From NCBI GenBank assembly GCA_031271375.1, contig JAISVU010000231.1, positions 1 to 5,516 on the forward strand: a DNA stretch of 5,516 bases, in the 5' to 3' direction. The notes under the pieces are model-generated. The model saw only the letters and a list, made by a program, of their open reading frames with translations, had not been told where the DNA came from and did no database searches. The translations under genes were made by a program, and so were the position numbers. Below, one piece after another: positions 5,102-5,516 of the stretch (position 1 is the first letter of the stretch; the number at the start of each line of letters is the position of its first letter). Source of the DNA: Clostridiales bacterium (lineage in GTDB: Bacteria; Bacillota; Clostridia; Lachnospirales; WRAX01).

Positions 5102-5126
5102 TCACACGTTTCCTCTTAATTTTTCG

Positions 5127-5178
5127 TTCGGGTGCATTTTTGAGCTGAACGGTGCATTTCGCTCTTTTTCGGGTGCAT
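5127..5178 (+). repeat. Three GGTGCAT direct repeats at 20-21 bp spacing
   Basis: GGTGCAT begins at 5131, 5151 and 5172; the first and third share the longer TTCGGGTGCAT. Spacing of two helical turns puts all three on one face of the DNA, typical of arrays bound by a transposase or regulator. IS21-type elements carry such multiple repeats at their ends, which is a possible but unproven origin. A further GGTGCA stands at 4951. Confidence 0.5.
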
Positions 5179-5251
5179 CACGAACACGATTCATTAGAGT
5201 TCCATTAGATTTTACTATTTAGCAAAGCACTGCTGTCAACTTAATCAATAA

Positions 5252-5516
5252 CTAAACGACGGAGCGTCTGGATTGAAAGAATCTCTTATTTCTTGGAGTT
5301 TTTCTAAGCGGTGAACGCCCAGTAACAACGGGAATCGGATATTTAGCGACATCGGCAATCAAATCATCCAAGAGCCGTCCATAATTTCCAGGGTCGAAGA
5401 GCAATATGCGGATAAACCTTTCCCGGAATTTGGAGACACAGCGGTTACGGTTGGCTTTGCGCTTATATTTGAGTTTTTTACCATCGTCCTTTTCGGCAAT
5501 CAAAGCGTCCGCTTCC
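5252..5516 (-). CDS. C-terminal fragment of an unrecognised basic protein, cut by the right edge
   Basis: On the minus strand the frame is open from the window edge to TAG (5254-5252), giving about 87 residues. A TTG at 5503 is not a convincing start, since the frame stays open upstream and no ribosome binding site is seen. The protein is very basic (DGKKLKYKRKANRNR, then RFIRILLF), has an LLDDLIADVAKYPIPVV segment and ends in an Arg/Lys-rich tail, which fits nucleic-acid binding but is not diagnostic. Nearby repeats make a transposase or element-borne gene plausible; I could not match it to a family. It converges on the terminator at 5012-5038. Confidence 0.45.
   Translation of the reverse strand, partial: EADALIAEKDDGKKLKYKRKANRNRCVSKFRERFIRILLFDPGNYGRLLDDLIADVAKYPIPVVTGRSPLRKTPRNKRFFQSRRSVV

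Larger units (their letters stand above)
4794..5251. other. Gene-free, repeat- and hairpin-rich region
   Basis: No convincing reading frame on either strand covers these 458 bases. They hold a small hairpin, a terminator, a long inverted repeat and a cluster of short direct repeats, each listed separately, plus the 10-bp direct repeat ACACGTTTCC at 4883-4892 and 5104-5113. The TPR remnant lies to the left and the end of a minus-strand gene to the right. I infer debris of one or more mobile-element ends, but no transposase is identified. Confidence 0.5.

Overview
The window reads as a chromosomal segment of a Gram-positive anaerobe of the Clostridia type (inference). The supports are strong AGGAGG-type Shine-Dalgarno sites, medium GC content, and protein families arranged as in Firmicutes. 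No rRNA, tRNA or CRISPR array is visible. Both edges cut through open reading frames.

Bases 2-3896 form one compact plus-strand gene string devoted to NAD+ and ADP-ribose metabolism. After the tail of an unrecognised gene (2-217) come a Nudix hydrolase (243-938), a NADAR-family (YbiA-like) N-glycosidase gene split by an in-frame TAG (931-1491), the nicotinamide riboside transporter PnuC (1494-2303), a two-domain NadR with NMN adenylyltransferase and ribosylnicotinamide kinase regions (2296-3321), and a nicotinamidase/isochorismatase-family hydrolase (3348-3896). Two junctions are 8-bp start/stop overlaps and the other gaps are at most about 26 bp, so co-transcription is likely. Together the products would import nicotinamide riboside, convert it through NMN to NAD+, divert nicotinamide to nicotinate, and process ADP-ribose or ADP-ribosylated targets.

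Bases 3897-4381 hold one very small possible ORF and two short, highly charged hypothetical proteins with strong ribosome binding sites. The second runs into an imperfect palindromic element of about 150 bp (4354-4503) that supplies its last codons. Behind the element lies a frameshifted remnant of a TPR-like protein (4504-4793).

Bases 4794-5251 carry no convincing gene but are rich in structure: a small hairpin, an A/T-flanked terminator, a 12-bp-arm inverted repeat, three phased GGTGCAT repeats and an inverted copy of part of that repeat unit. They look like the remains of mobile-element ends. The right edge (5252-5516) is the C-terminal part of an unrecognised minus-strand gene that converges on this region.

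The points most worth following are the amber-interrupted but otherwise well-conserved NADAR gene inside an intact NAD+ salvage operon, the altered nucleotidyltransferase motifs in NadR, and the palindromic element that has remodelled the genes downstream.
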